Assembly (NCBI RefSeq): GCF_000225705.1
Contig: NZ_JH126472.1
Location: forward strand, 1 to 64,000
Direction: 5' to 3'
DNA length: 64,000 nt
Source of the DNA: Collinsella tanakaei YIT 12063
Lineage (GTDB): Bacteria > Actinomycetota > Coriobacteriia > Coriobacteriales > Coriobacteriaceae
Of the stretch, positions 30,608 to 38,943 are shown in pieces. The position numbers were made by a program, and so were the translations under genes. Below the pieces are notes generated by a model. The model searched no databases and was not told the origin of the DNA. It saw only the letters and a program-made list of their open reading frames with translations. Every line of letters starts with the position of its first letter. The first letter of the stretch is position 1.

Positions 30608-32475
30608 TCAAAACCCTTGCGGCATCGATCCGTGACTACATAAAGCCCACCATAGCCACGCCGCTACTGGTGCTCTGCGAGGTTGCCTGCGAGATGGCCA
30701 TCCCCTTTGTGACGGCAAACCTCATCGACACCATTAAGGCCGGCGCCTCGGTGGAACAGATCCTGCCCACCGCCGGCATCTTGGTGCTCCTCGCCCTTGT
30801 CTCGTTGTTCTTTGGCGCCGCCGCTGGCATCACCTGCAGCCATGCCAGCTGCGGCTTTGCCAAAAACCTGCGCCATGATTTGTTCTACAAGATCCAGACC
30901 TTCTCGTTCGCCAACATCGATGCGTTCTCCAGCTCCTCGCTGGTCACGCGCCTCACCACCGACGTCACCAACGTGCAGCAGGCGTTCATGCTCATCATCC
31001 GTATCGCCGTGCGCGCGCCGCTGGTGCTGATCTTCGCCTTTGTCATGGCCTATGCCATGGGCGGCTCCATCTCCTTTGTCTACCTTGCAATGATTCCGCT
31101 GCTGGGCTTTGGCCTGGGCTTCATCATCCACAAGGTGGGACCCATCTTCACCCGCGTGTTCCATAAGTACGACGCGCTCAACGAATCGGTAGAAGAGAAC
31201 GTCACCGGCATGCGCGTGGTCAAGAGCTACGTGCGCGAGGACTACGAGAAGCAGAAATTCGCCGTCGCGGCGCAGGACGTCTGCGCCGACTTCACCCGTG
31301 CAGAGAAGTTGCTCGCCTTCAACAACCCCATGATGAACCTGTGCGTCAACGGCGCCTTTGTCCTCATCATCTACCTGGGTTCCAAGCTCATCATCACCAG
31401 CCAGGCGACCGCCTTCGACGTGGGCCAGCTCTCCTCTACGTTTACGTACGGCTTTCAAATCCTGATGAGCCTCATGCAGCTCTCCATGATCTTTGTCATG
31501 GTCACCATGGCGGAGGAAAGCGCGCACCGCATCAACGAGGTCTTGCATGCAACGCCCACCATCGCCAACCCCAGCGAGCCCGCTACGCAGGTCGCCGACG
31601 GCTCCATCGATTTCGACAACGTGAGCTTCAAATACTCCAAGAATGCCGAGCGCCAGGCCCTTGATAGCATCGACCTGCACATCAAGAGCGGCGAGACCAT
31701 CGGCGTCATCGGCGGCACCGGCTCGGCAAAGTCCACGCTGGTCAACCTTATCGCCCGCCTCTATGACGCCACCTCCGGCACCGTCCGCGTAGGCGGCATC
31801 GACGTCCGCGACTACGACCTGGACGCCCTGCGCCATCAGGTAGCCATGGTGCTGCAAAAGAACGTGCTGTTCAGCGGTACCATCGCCGACAACCTGCGCT
31901 GGGGCGATGCGAATGCCACGGACGAAGAGATTCGCGAGGCGGCACATCTCGCCTGCGCGGACGAATTTGTCGACGGCTTCCCCAAGGGCTACGACACCTG
32001 GATCGAGCAGGGAGGTTCCAACGTCTCCGGCGGTCAGAAGCAGCGCCTCTGCATCGCCCGCGCCCTGCTGCGCCGACCCAAGATCTTGATCTTGGACGAC
32101 TCCACCAGCGCCGTCGACACCAAGACCGATGCCAAGATCCGCGCCGGGCTGGCCACTTACCTGCCCCAGACCACCAAGATTATCATCGCCCAACGCATCT
32201 CCAGCGTGCAGGACGCCGACCGCATCATCGTCATGGAAGGCGGGCGCATTGCGCAGATTGGCACGCATGAAGAGCTGCTCGAGACCTCGGACATCTACCG
32301 CGAAACCTACACCTCGCAAAACAAGATGAGCGAAGAGGCGCAAGAAGTCGAGGAGGCGGCCGCTGAAGCCGTTGCCGAAATGACCCAGAGCGCGCTCGTC
32401 GCAGGCCAGACTCAAATAGACAGGGCAACCACGTTGCAAGACATCGACCAGAAGGGAGGCGAGGCAAATGAGTAA
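30604..32475 (+). CDS. ABC exporter half-transporter, degenerate-site subunit
   Basis: 623 residues: six-helix type I exporter membrane domain (about 1-320) then an ATPase domain. Walker A is GGTGSAKST (Ala replaces the usual second Gly). The signature is VSGGQKQRLCIARAL. Walker B is LILDDSTSAVD, where Ser replaces the catalytic Glu. Such a change marks the degenerate half of heterodimeric exporters (BmrC, TM287 type). It starts inside the marR stop and overlaps its partner by 8 bases. The acidic C-terminal tail (about 60 residues) is not part of the fold. Likely a multidrug or peptide exporter; substrate unknown. Confidence 0.92.
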   Translation: MIKTLAASIRDYIKPTIATPLLVLCEVACEMAIPFVTANLIDTIKAGASVEQILPTAGILVLLALVSLFFGAAAGITCSHASCGFAKNLRHDLFYKIQTFSFANIDAFSSSSLVTRLTTDVTNVQQAFMLIIRIAVRAPLVLIFAFVMAYAMGGSISFVYLAMIPLLGFGLGFIIHKVGPIFTRVFHKYDALNESVEENVTGMRVVKSYVREDYEKQKFAVAAQDVCADFTRAEKLLAFNNPMMNLCVNGAFVLIIYLGSKLIITSQATAFDVGQLSSTFTYGFQILMSLMQLSMIFVMVTMAEESAHRINEVLHATPTIANPSEPATQVADGSIDFDNVSFKYSKNAERQALDSIDLHIKSGETIGVIGGTGSAKSTLVNLIARLYDATSGTVRVGGIDVRDYDLDALRHQVAMVLQKNVLFSGTIADNLRWGDANATDEEIREAAHLACADEFVDGFPKGYDTWIEQGGSNVSGGQKQRLCIARALLRRPKILILDDSTSAVDTKTDAKIRAGLATYLPQTTKIIIAQRISSVQDADRIIVMEGGRIAQIGTHEELLETSDIYRETYTSQNKMSEEAQEVEEAAAEAVAEMTQSALVAGQTQIDRATTLQDIDQKGGEANE

Positions 32476-34381
32476 GCCCGCTGCAAGCGCCAAATCCAGC
32501 ATGCCCGGCACCATGTCGCGTCTTATCAAGATGCTGTTCTCGTTCTTCCCCGTGCTGCTGCCCTTGGTCATGGCCGGAGTCATCCTCTGCGGCCTGATCA
32601 ACTCCATCGGAGCCGTGTTCCTACAAAGCGCGCTCGAGGTCATCTCCACCTCTTGGCAGACCGGCGACTGGGCTGCCGCACAGCCCAAGATCTTGAAGAT
32701 CGTCCTCACCCTGGGCGCCATCTACCTTGTGGGCAACCTCTCCTCGCTGTTCTGGAACCGCTACATGGCGGTCATCACCCAAGGCTCGCTTGAGAAGCTG
32801 CGCGAGAAGATGTTCAACCGCATGCAGGACCTGCCGATCCGCTACTTCGACACCAACCAGCGCGGCGATATCATGTCGCATTACACCAACGATATCGATA
32901 CGCTGCGCCAGATGATCTCGCAGTCTCTGCCCAACCTGCTGCAGACCGTCATCGTCCTCACCACCGTGCTGTGCATCATGCTGTACTTCTCCGTATGGAT
33001 GTGCCTGGTCATCATCACCGGCATCGCCTGCATGGTCGCGCTCACCAAGCTTTTGGGCTCCAACTCGGCGCGTTTCTTCATCGCGCAGCAGCGCGAGCTG
33101 GGCGTGGTCGAGGGCCACATCGAAGAGGTCATGAACGGCCAGAAGGTAGTCAAGGCGTTCTGCCACGAGGCCGCGGCCGAGGCGGATTTCGACGAGCGCA
33201 ATGAGAAGCTCTTCGAGGTCTCCCAGAAGGCCAATATGTACGCCAACATCCTCATGCCCGTCCTCATGAACCTGGGCAACCTCATCTACGTGGTGGTCGC
33301 GCTGGCCGGCGGCGTCTTCCTCGCGCTCAACGTTCCCAACCTCTCCTTCTCCGGCCTGCCCCTCAGCATCGCCGTGGTGGTTCCCTTCCTCAACATGACC
33401 AAGCAGTTCTGCGGACAGATTGGCCAGGTCTCCCAGCAAATAAACGCCGTGGTCATGGGCCTTGCCGGCGCCAGCCGCATCTTCGAGCTCCTTGACCAGG
33501 AGCCCGAGGTGGACGAGGGCTACGTCACCCTGGTGAACGCCCGCGTGAACCCCGACACCTGGGAACTCGAGGAGACTGATGAGCGCACAGGCATGTGGGC
33601 CTGGAAGCATCCGCACAAGGCCGACGGCACCGTCACCTACGAGCCCCTGCGTGGAGACGTGCGCATGGTAGACGTCGACTTTGGATACACGCCGGACCAC
33701 GACGTCCTGCACGGCGTCTCCGTCTATGCCAAGCCCGGTCAGAAGGTCGCCTTCGTCGGAGCCACGGGTGCCGGCAAGACCACCATCACCAACCTCATCA
33801 ACCGCTTCTACGACATCGCCGACGGCAAGATCCGCTACGACGGCATCAACGTCAATAAGATCAAGAAGGCGGACCTGCGCCGCTCGCTGGGCGTTGTCCT
33901 GCAAGATGTCAACTTGTTCACCGGCACCGTAATGGACAACATCCGCTACGGCAAGCTGGATGCCACGGACGAGGAGTGCATCAAGGCGGCCAAACTCGCC
34001 GGCGCGGACGACTTCATCTGCCGCCTGCCCGAAGGCTACAACACCATGCTCACCGGCAACGGGTCGCAGCTCTCCCAGGGCCAGCGCCAGCTGATCTCCA
34101 TCGCTCGCGCCGCCGTCGCGGATCCCCCGGCCATGATTCTGGACGAGGCCACCTCGAGCATCGACACCCGCACCGAGGCCATTGTCCAGCGCGGCATGGA
34201 CGCCCTCATGCAGGGCCGCACCACCTTTGTCATCGCGCACCGTCTGTCCACGGTCCGCAACTCCGACGTCATCATCTGCCTTGATCACGGACGCGTGATC
34301 GAGCGCGGCAACCACGATGAGCTCATCGCTAAGAAGGGGTACTACTATCAGCTCTACACGGGAGCGTTCGAGCTGGAGTAG
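32468..34381 (+). CDS. ABC exporter half-transporter, canonical-site subunit
   Basis: 637 residues. Six-helix membrane domain, then a segment of about 45 residues before the ATPase (VNPDTWELEETDERTGMWAWKHPHK). Walker A is GATGAGKTT, the signature is LSQGQRQLISIARA, Walker B is MILDEATSSID with the catalytic Glu. With the upstream degenerate subunit it should form a heterodimer with one consensus ATP site. ATG overlaps the partner's end. A strong terminator follows at 34513. Confidence 0.93.
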   Translation: MSKPAASAKSSMPGTMSRLIKMLFSFFPVLLPLVMAGVILCGLINSIGAVFLQSALEVISTSWQTGDWAAAQPKILKIVLTLGAIYLVGNLSSLFWNRYMAVITQGSLEKLREKMFNRMQDLPIRYFDTNQRGDIMSHYTNDIDTLRQMISQSLPNLLQTVIVLTTVLCIMLYFSVWMCLVIITGIACMVALTKLLGSNSARFFIAQQRELGVVEGHIEEVMNGQKVVKAFCHEAAAEADFDERNEKLFEVSQKANMYANILMPVLMNLGNLIYVVVALAGGVFLALNVPNLSFSGLPLSIAVVVPFLNMTKQFCGQIGQVSQQINAVVMGLAGASRIFELLDQEPEVDEGYVTLVNARVNPDTWELEETDERTGMWAWKHPHKADGTVTYEPLRGDVRMVDVDFGYTPDHDVLHGVSVYAKPGQKVAFVGATGAGKTTITNLINRFYDIADGKIRYDGINVNKIKKADLRRSLGVVLQDVNLFTGTVMDNIRYGKLDATDEECIKAAKLAGADDFICRLPEGYNTMLTGNGSQLSQGQRQLISIARAAVADPPAMILDEATSSIDTRTEAIVQRGMDALMQGRTTFVIAHRLSTVRNSDVIICLDHGRVIERGNHDELIAKKGYYYQLYTGAFELE

Positions 34382-34512
34382 GCACCTGGGCGCGAGACCC
34401 CGACCGATGTCCCCGCACGCGCGCCTCGCGAAGCTTTTCGGGAACATCGCCGGGGACCTCGCCGCCGTAAAGCGCCTTCTCTTCTCGAAGCGCCTTGGTT
34501 GATACCTTGATT

Positions 34513-34560
34513 GAAGAACCCCGTAGGATGGCTTGTACCAGCCGCCTGCGGGGTTCTTTT
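34513..34560 (+). terminator. Terminator of the MarR-ABC operon
   Basis: AAGAACCCCG(TAGG) pairs with (CCTG)CGGGGTTCTT, followed by TTTTGTT, about 130 nt after the ABC stop. Confidence 0.85.
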
Positions 34561-34611
34561 GTTAGCCATGGCGAACAGAGCCTCTGGCCTTAAGCGTGAT
34601 TCCAGAAATAA

Positions 34612-35004
34612 TCTCCGTATTGGGAGATTTTTTCTCGAAACGATGCATCTCCCAGCGACTTCGACGGCAAAGACCACCGCAGCGCGCGCTTTCGCGGGGG
34701 CATGGCGGAGAACTACGTCATGCAGCAGCTAGTATCCACCGGCGCAAAGCCATACTACTGGGGCATGCAGAGCGTCCAGAAGGTCGAGTTTGTTCTCAAA
34801 TTCCCCAACGGCATCGCTCCCATCGAGGTCAAATCTGGCAAACGCGTCTCAAGTTCAAGCGCTAAAAAGTTTGCAGACAAATATAACTGCCCGCGCGTCA
34901 TTCGCGTGACTGAGAAGAACTATGGAATGGACGAGGGAATCAAGAGCGTACCTCTATATGCTGCGCTACTCATTGGCGAGGAGGCCATAGGGCTAACCAG
35001 CTGA
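34612..35004 (+). pseudogene. Remnant of a DUF4143-type AAA ATPase, C-terminal piece
   Basis: An open stretch of about 130 codons whose translation from about 34684 reads ARFRGGMAENYVMQQL, then YYWGMQSVQKVEFVLKF and IAPIEVKSGKR. It matches the C-terminal end of DUF4143 ATP-binding proteins (ExVLQxL, the EVDF strand, PIEVKSG). A stop at 34609-34611 closes the frame upstream, and no Walker motifs exist nearby. The first ATG is at 34702 (100 residues) without a good ribosome binding site. It follows the terminator of the exporter operon. I read it as a relic, not a working gene. Confidence 0.72.
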
Positions 35005-35217
35005 CAAGAGGTAAAACGGATGAGTTGCAACCAATCCCCAGCAGACAGTGGATAGCGCCGAGTCGCGCCTTCTTCATCTTGATAAAAACTAGGCGGAACC
35101 GCTTGCGCGACCCCGCCTTACAAAACCCAAAGGTTATTCTGTCTGACTCCATTATGGAAGATCGGGGCCACTTGTCAAACAAGCCCACCACTACGGTCGC
35201 CCCTCCTCGTCCACGCG

Positions 35218-36093
35218 CTAGATCAGTCCAAAGTGGCGCAGGGCCGCCGGAACGCCGTCCTCTTGAACCGAGGCCGTTACGTAGCTCGCAGCCTGTTTGA
35301 CCGAATCCAACGCGTTGCCCATCGCCACGGGATGATCCACCACGCGCATCATGGGCAGATCGTTCTCGGAGTCGCCAAACGCAAAAGTACGGTACGCCGC
35401 ATCTGCAGCGGCATCCGTGCCATCCAGCTTCGCTAACGCCTCGAGCGCATGGTGAATGCCGGATCCCTTATCGGTGCCGATCACGCTCATCTCGCCCACG
35501 CCTACGCCCAAATCGCAGATGGTGTAGTGCTTGCCCAGAAAATCCCACGCGCTCCGCAGCGCCGGGACCTCGCTGTTCATGAACGAGATCTTGTCGAACA
35601 CCTCATCGCCCGCCAACGCATAGAAATCTTCGACGGTGTGCACGGTCGCCACGCCGGGAAAATCATCATAGGGCACGCCCGCGGGCACAAGGCTCACGCA
35701 CAGGCTCGCGCCTTCATACATCACGCCCGCGCCTGCCTCGAAGACCACCTTGAGGGTTTGGTCCAACAACTCGCGCGCGATGCCGTTTTGGTAGACGATC
35801 TTTCCGTCTATAACAATAGTTGCCCCCGCGCCGCTGATAAGGCCCGCGGGCTTAAGGTCGAGCAGATCCTGTGCCACCAGGCTCAACGGGCGCCCCGTAC
35901 AGATAAACGCCTTGTGGCCGTTGTCCGCCAGCGCGTGAAACGCCTTGTATACCTCGGCCGACGGAGGATTGCTAACGATGTTCTCGCCCGTCGCGGCATC
36001 CGGATCATGCCACACCAACGTACCATCCACATCAAAGAACAGCGCCGCCGGCATAGCCAGGTCGGCAGGTTTTGATCCAAACGCGGTCATGTA
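35218..36093 (-). CDS. HAD-superfamily hydrolase, Cof type
   Basis: 291 residues. The nucleophile motif is FFDVDGTLVW near residue 17, followed by CTGRP (motif II), a type IIB cap, and the late metal motif AFGDSENDLPMM. These fit Cof/YidA-like sugar or nucleotide phosphatases, substrate unknown. The start at 36093 has a G-rich ribosome binding site (GGGGGG); the frame extends further upstream. Divergent from the rlmKL-like gene. Confidence 0.9.
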   Translation of the reverse strand, partial: YMTAFGSKPADLAMPAALFFDVDGTLVWHDPDAATGENIVSNPPSAEVYKAFHALADNGHKAFICTGRPLSLVAQDLLDLKPAGLISGAGATIVIDGKIVYQNGIARELLDQTLKVVFEAGAGVMYEGASLCVSLVPAGVPYDDFPGVATVHTVEDFYALAGDEVFDKISFMNSEVPALRSAWDFLGKHYTICDLGVGVGEMSVIGTDKGSGIHHALEALAKLDGTDAAADAAYRTFAFGDSENDLPMMRVVDHPVAMGNALDSVKQAASYVTASVQEDGVPAALRHFGLI

Positions 36094-36268
36094 GTCCCCC
36101 CTTATAACGCAGTTATCCTCCCATATTGTAGCGGTCAGGTGGGGGCGAGCTGCCCCGCGCGCCACTATGCGATAATGGCACCTTGAACACGTACGCGCCC
36201 GCGCCGATGCCATCGAGCAGGCCTCGCAGCATCGGCATCATCGCGGCGCCCTTATGAAAGGCAGCACC

Positions 36269-38659
36269 ATGAACGAAGCAACGCAAGCCGCGCTCACCGC
36301 GACATACCTGGAGTTCTACGCCAGCTGCCCGGAGGGGTTCGAAAGCGCGCTCGACGCGGAACTGCGCGCCATGGGTCTGCGCAAGACCCGCCGCCTTAAG
36401 GGCCGCGTCACCTTTACTGGTACGGTTGCCGACGCCTACCGCGCCTGCCTGTGGTCGCGCCTGGCCAGCCGCGTCTTTGTGGTCCTTGGCCGCTTTGATT
36501 GCTGGGACGCCAACGCCCTGTATGACGGCGCCTACGACATGCCCTGGGAATCTATCCTGGTCCGAGGCGCCAGCATCGCCGTGACCGCCCGTGGCTCCAA
36601 CAAAGAACTGCGCAACTCGCACTACGCCGCGCTGTGCGTGAAAGACGCTATCTGCGACCGCCTGGCAGACGAGGCCGGCGCCCGCGCCAACGTCGACACC
36701 GAGCATCCGGACGCGCGCATCGCCCTCTCCATCCGCGGCGAACGCGCCAGCATCCACCTCGACCTCTCCGGCGAGCCCCTTTTCAAGCGCCTGCCGCGCG
36801 AAGCCACCCGATCCGGCGCCAAGGCGCACGTGCTCCGCCCGGACTACGCCGCCCTTATGCTCGCCCAAACCGGCTGGTCGCAGGCGGTGTCATCGCTTGA
36901 TAGGAATCAGGACTCCCCCACGGCGCCCGCCCTAGTGGACCTCTCCTGCGCCGGCGGCGGGCTGGAGCTCGAAGCCATCAGCCAGCTTATCGACCGCGCA
37001 CCCGGCTTATTGCGCCAGCAATGGGGCTTCACCGGTTGGCAGCGCCATGACGAGGGCGCATGGAACGCGCTTATCGCGGAGGCGGACGGGCGCGCAGAGG
37101 CGGGCAGAAACCGTCGAGCCGTTATAATCGCCACGGATGCAGACCCGGCGTCCGTAAGCTACGCCGCCCGCGTGCTGCGCTCCGCCGGCATGGCCAAGCA
37201 CGCCACCCTGGTCGCCGCCCGGGCGGAAGACGTGCTCGCCGCCCTAAAAAGCGAGGACGCCGACGCCATCTCGCTGCTCGCCGACACCACCGAGGTCCCC
37301 TTCACCCAAACAGCGGGCATCCTCTCCCTTATCACCAAGGTCCGCACCGCATGCGGTTGCTCTCAGCTGGTCGCGCTCACCCGCGACGATTTCCTTTCGC
37401 GCAGTCTCAACCTTGAGCCCAGTGCGTCCATTTTGGTGAAACCCAACAACGAAGAGGCCCACATCACCGTATTCTCGTCCGCAGAATCATTGGACGAGGA
37501 GGGGGCGAACGAAAAGCTTGTCCAACCCGTCACGCATGCCGTAGATTTGGGCGATGGCAAGCAAGTCGCCGTTTTGGTGCCCGAATCCGACCAATTCGCC
37601 GCGCGCCTGAAAAAGGTTGCCAGGCTGCGCCGCAAATGGGCCAAGCGCGCCGGCGTCACCTGCTACCGCGTCTACGACGCAGACCTTCCGGATTACGCCG
37701 CGGCAATCGACCTGTACCAGGGCAGCGACGCCACGCCCGGCCGATGGCTGGTAATCGCCGAGTACGCCGCGCCCAAAACGGTAGACCCCTCGCTGGCCCG
37801 CGCGCGTCTGCTCGATATCCTCACCATCGCTCCTATCGTCCTAGACGTTGACCCCGACCACGTCTACGCCAAGGCGCGCACGCGCTCGCGCGGCGGCTCG
37901 CAATATGCCGACGCCGGCCGCAGCTCCATGTCTCGAAGCGGTCGCGGGCCGCAAGATGCCGTCGACGAGGACTCGCGTCGCAGACTGCCCCGCATCCAGG
38001 AGGGCGGCCTTACGTTCCTGGTCAACTTTGACGACTACCTGGATACAGGCATTTTCTTGGACCACCGCGTCACGCGCGACCTGGTGCGCGAGCACGCTCG
38101 CGGCAAGAAGCGCTTCCTCAACCTATTCGCCTACACCGGCACCGCCACCTGCTATGCAGCGGACGGAGGCGTTGAGGAAACGGTTACCGTCGACCTCTCC
38201 AACACGTATCTTGATTGGGCCGACCGTAACATGCGGCTCAACGGCTTTACAGGCCGCAACCATGAATTTGTCCGCGCGGACGTACGCTGCTGGATCTCGG
38301 AGCAGCGGGAGACCCGCAACCGCTGGGACCTCATCTTCTGCGACCCGCCCACGTTCTCCAACTCGTCCAAGATGGGCAACCGCACCTTCGACGTGCAGCG
38401 CGACCACACCGAGCTCATCATCGGCCTGTCGCGCCTGCTCACCCGCCAAGGCGAGGCGATCTTCTCGTGCAACCTCCGCACCTTCAAGCCCGATATCGAG
38501 GGCCTGGCGCGCGCAGGCGTGGTCTTGACGGATATCACCACGCAGACGATCCCAGAGGATTTTGCCCGCAACCCGCGCATCCACAAGTGCTACCTGGTCA
38601 AGCGCTACACGGTTGAAGAGGCCATGCAACGCGCGGGCATCGAGGCGGACCCCCGCTAA
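36269..38659 (+). CDS. RlmKL-like 23S rRNA methyltransferase, first domain degenerate
   Basis: About 796 residues in the order THUMP (roughly 1-170), a first Rossmann methyltransferase-like domain (about 200-390), then a RlmK/RlmI-type domain. In E. coli RlmKL the first domain makes m2G2445 and the second m7G2069. Here the C-terminal SAM domain is intact (FLNLFAYTGTATCYAA, VDLSNTYLDWADRN, FCDPPTFSNSSKMG). The first domain keeps a weak motif I (VDLSCAGGGLELEAI) but has no NPPYGER; its place is taken by LLADTTEVPFTQ. ATG at 36269 has GAAAGG; an ATG at 36254 is possible. A strong terminator follows. Confidence 0.83.
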   Translation: MNEATQAALTATYLEFYASCPEGFESALDAELRAMGLRKTRRLKGRVTFTGTVADAYRACLWSRLASRVFVVLGRFDCWDANALYDGAYDMPWESILVRGASIAVTARGSNKELRNSHYAALCVKDAICDRLADEAGARANVDTEHPDARIALSIRGERASIHLDLSGEPLFKRLPREATRSGAKAHVLRPDYAALMLAQTGWSQAVSSLDRNQDSPTAPALVDLSCAGGGLELEAISQLIDRAPGLLRQQWGFTGWQRHDEGAWNALIAEADGRAEAGRNRRAVIIATDADPASVSYAARVLRSAGMAKHATLVAARAEDVLAALKSEDADAISLLADTTEVPFTQTAGILSLITKVRTACGCSQLVALTRDDFLSRSLNLEPSASILVKPNNEEAHITVFSSAESLDEEGANEKLVQPVTHAVDLGDGKQVAVLVPESDQFAARLKKVARLRRKWAKRAGVTCYRVYDADLPDYAAAIDLYQGSDATPGRWLVIAEYAAPKTVDPSLARARLLDILTIAPIVLDVDPDHVYAKARTRSRGGSQYADAGRSSMSRSGRGPQDAVDEDSRRRLPRIQEGGLTFLVNFDDYLDTGIFLDHRVTRDLVREHARGKKRFLNLFAYTGTATCYAADGGVEETVTVDLSNTYLDWADRNMRLNGFTGRNHEFVRADVRCWISEQRETRNRWDLIFCDPPTFSNSSKMGNRTFDVQRDHTELIIGLSRLLTRQGEAIFSCNLRTFKPDIEGLARAGVVLTDITTQTIPEDFARNPRIHKCYLVKRYTVEEAMQRAGIEADPR

Positions 38660-38718
38660 GCGCTCTGACCACGACCGCCAGACGGAAGGCTTCGCCCGTC
38701 GATATAAACCCATCCAAC

Positions 38719-38760
38719 GCCGCTGCCCGCCCTTTTCCATGTGCGGGCAGCGGCGTTTTT
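38719..38760 (+). terminator. Terminator after the rlmKL-like gene
   Basis: A perfect 12-bp stem GCCGCTGCCCGC/GCGGGCAGCGGC followed by GTTTTT, about 60 nt past the stop. Confidence 0.92.
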
Positions 38761-38835
38761 CATACCGCATGGCAAGGCGCAATTAACCTGCATAGCATCG
38801 GCATCCAATGAATGGCGAACTACTTCCAATAAGGC

Positions 38836-38841
38836 TATAAT
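38836..38841 (+). promoter_or_regulatory. -10 box of the kup promoter
   Basis: A perfect TATAAT about 103 nt upstream of the kup start. No good -35 is seen at 17 nt. The leader contains an ACCAAGG/CCTTGGT inverted repeat around 38850-38884. The consensus of the cyclic-di-AMP riboswitch often found before potassium genes was not recognised. Confidence 0.55.
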
Positions 38842-38943
38842 CTCGTGCCACCAAGGCGTGCAACCCACGACGCGCGACCTTGGTATCGATTCGCCCCACG
38901 TCCAACCGGACTGAGGCCCGTTTCATCAAGGAGCATAGAACCG

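Noticed and set aside
30664-34447. Very long minus-strand open frames opposite the ABC exporter genes
   Set aside because: Low-complexity Asp/Gly/His/Val-rich translations with no motifs; they mirror the codon pattern of the real plus-strand genes in GC-rich DNA.
38762-38943. Cyclic-di-AMP (ydaO-type) riboswitch before kup
   Set aside because: The leader is only about 95 nt after the -10 box and lacks the conserved core; only a simple ACCAAGG/CCTTGGT dyad is seen.
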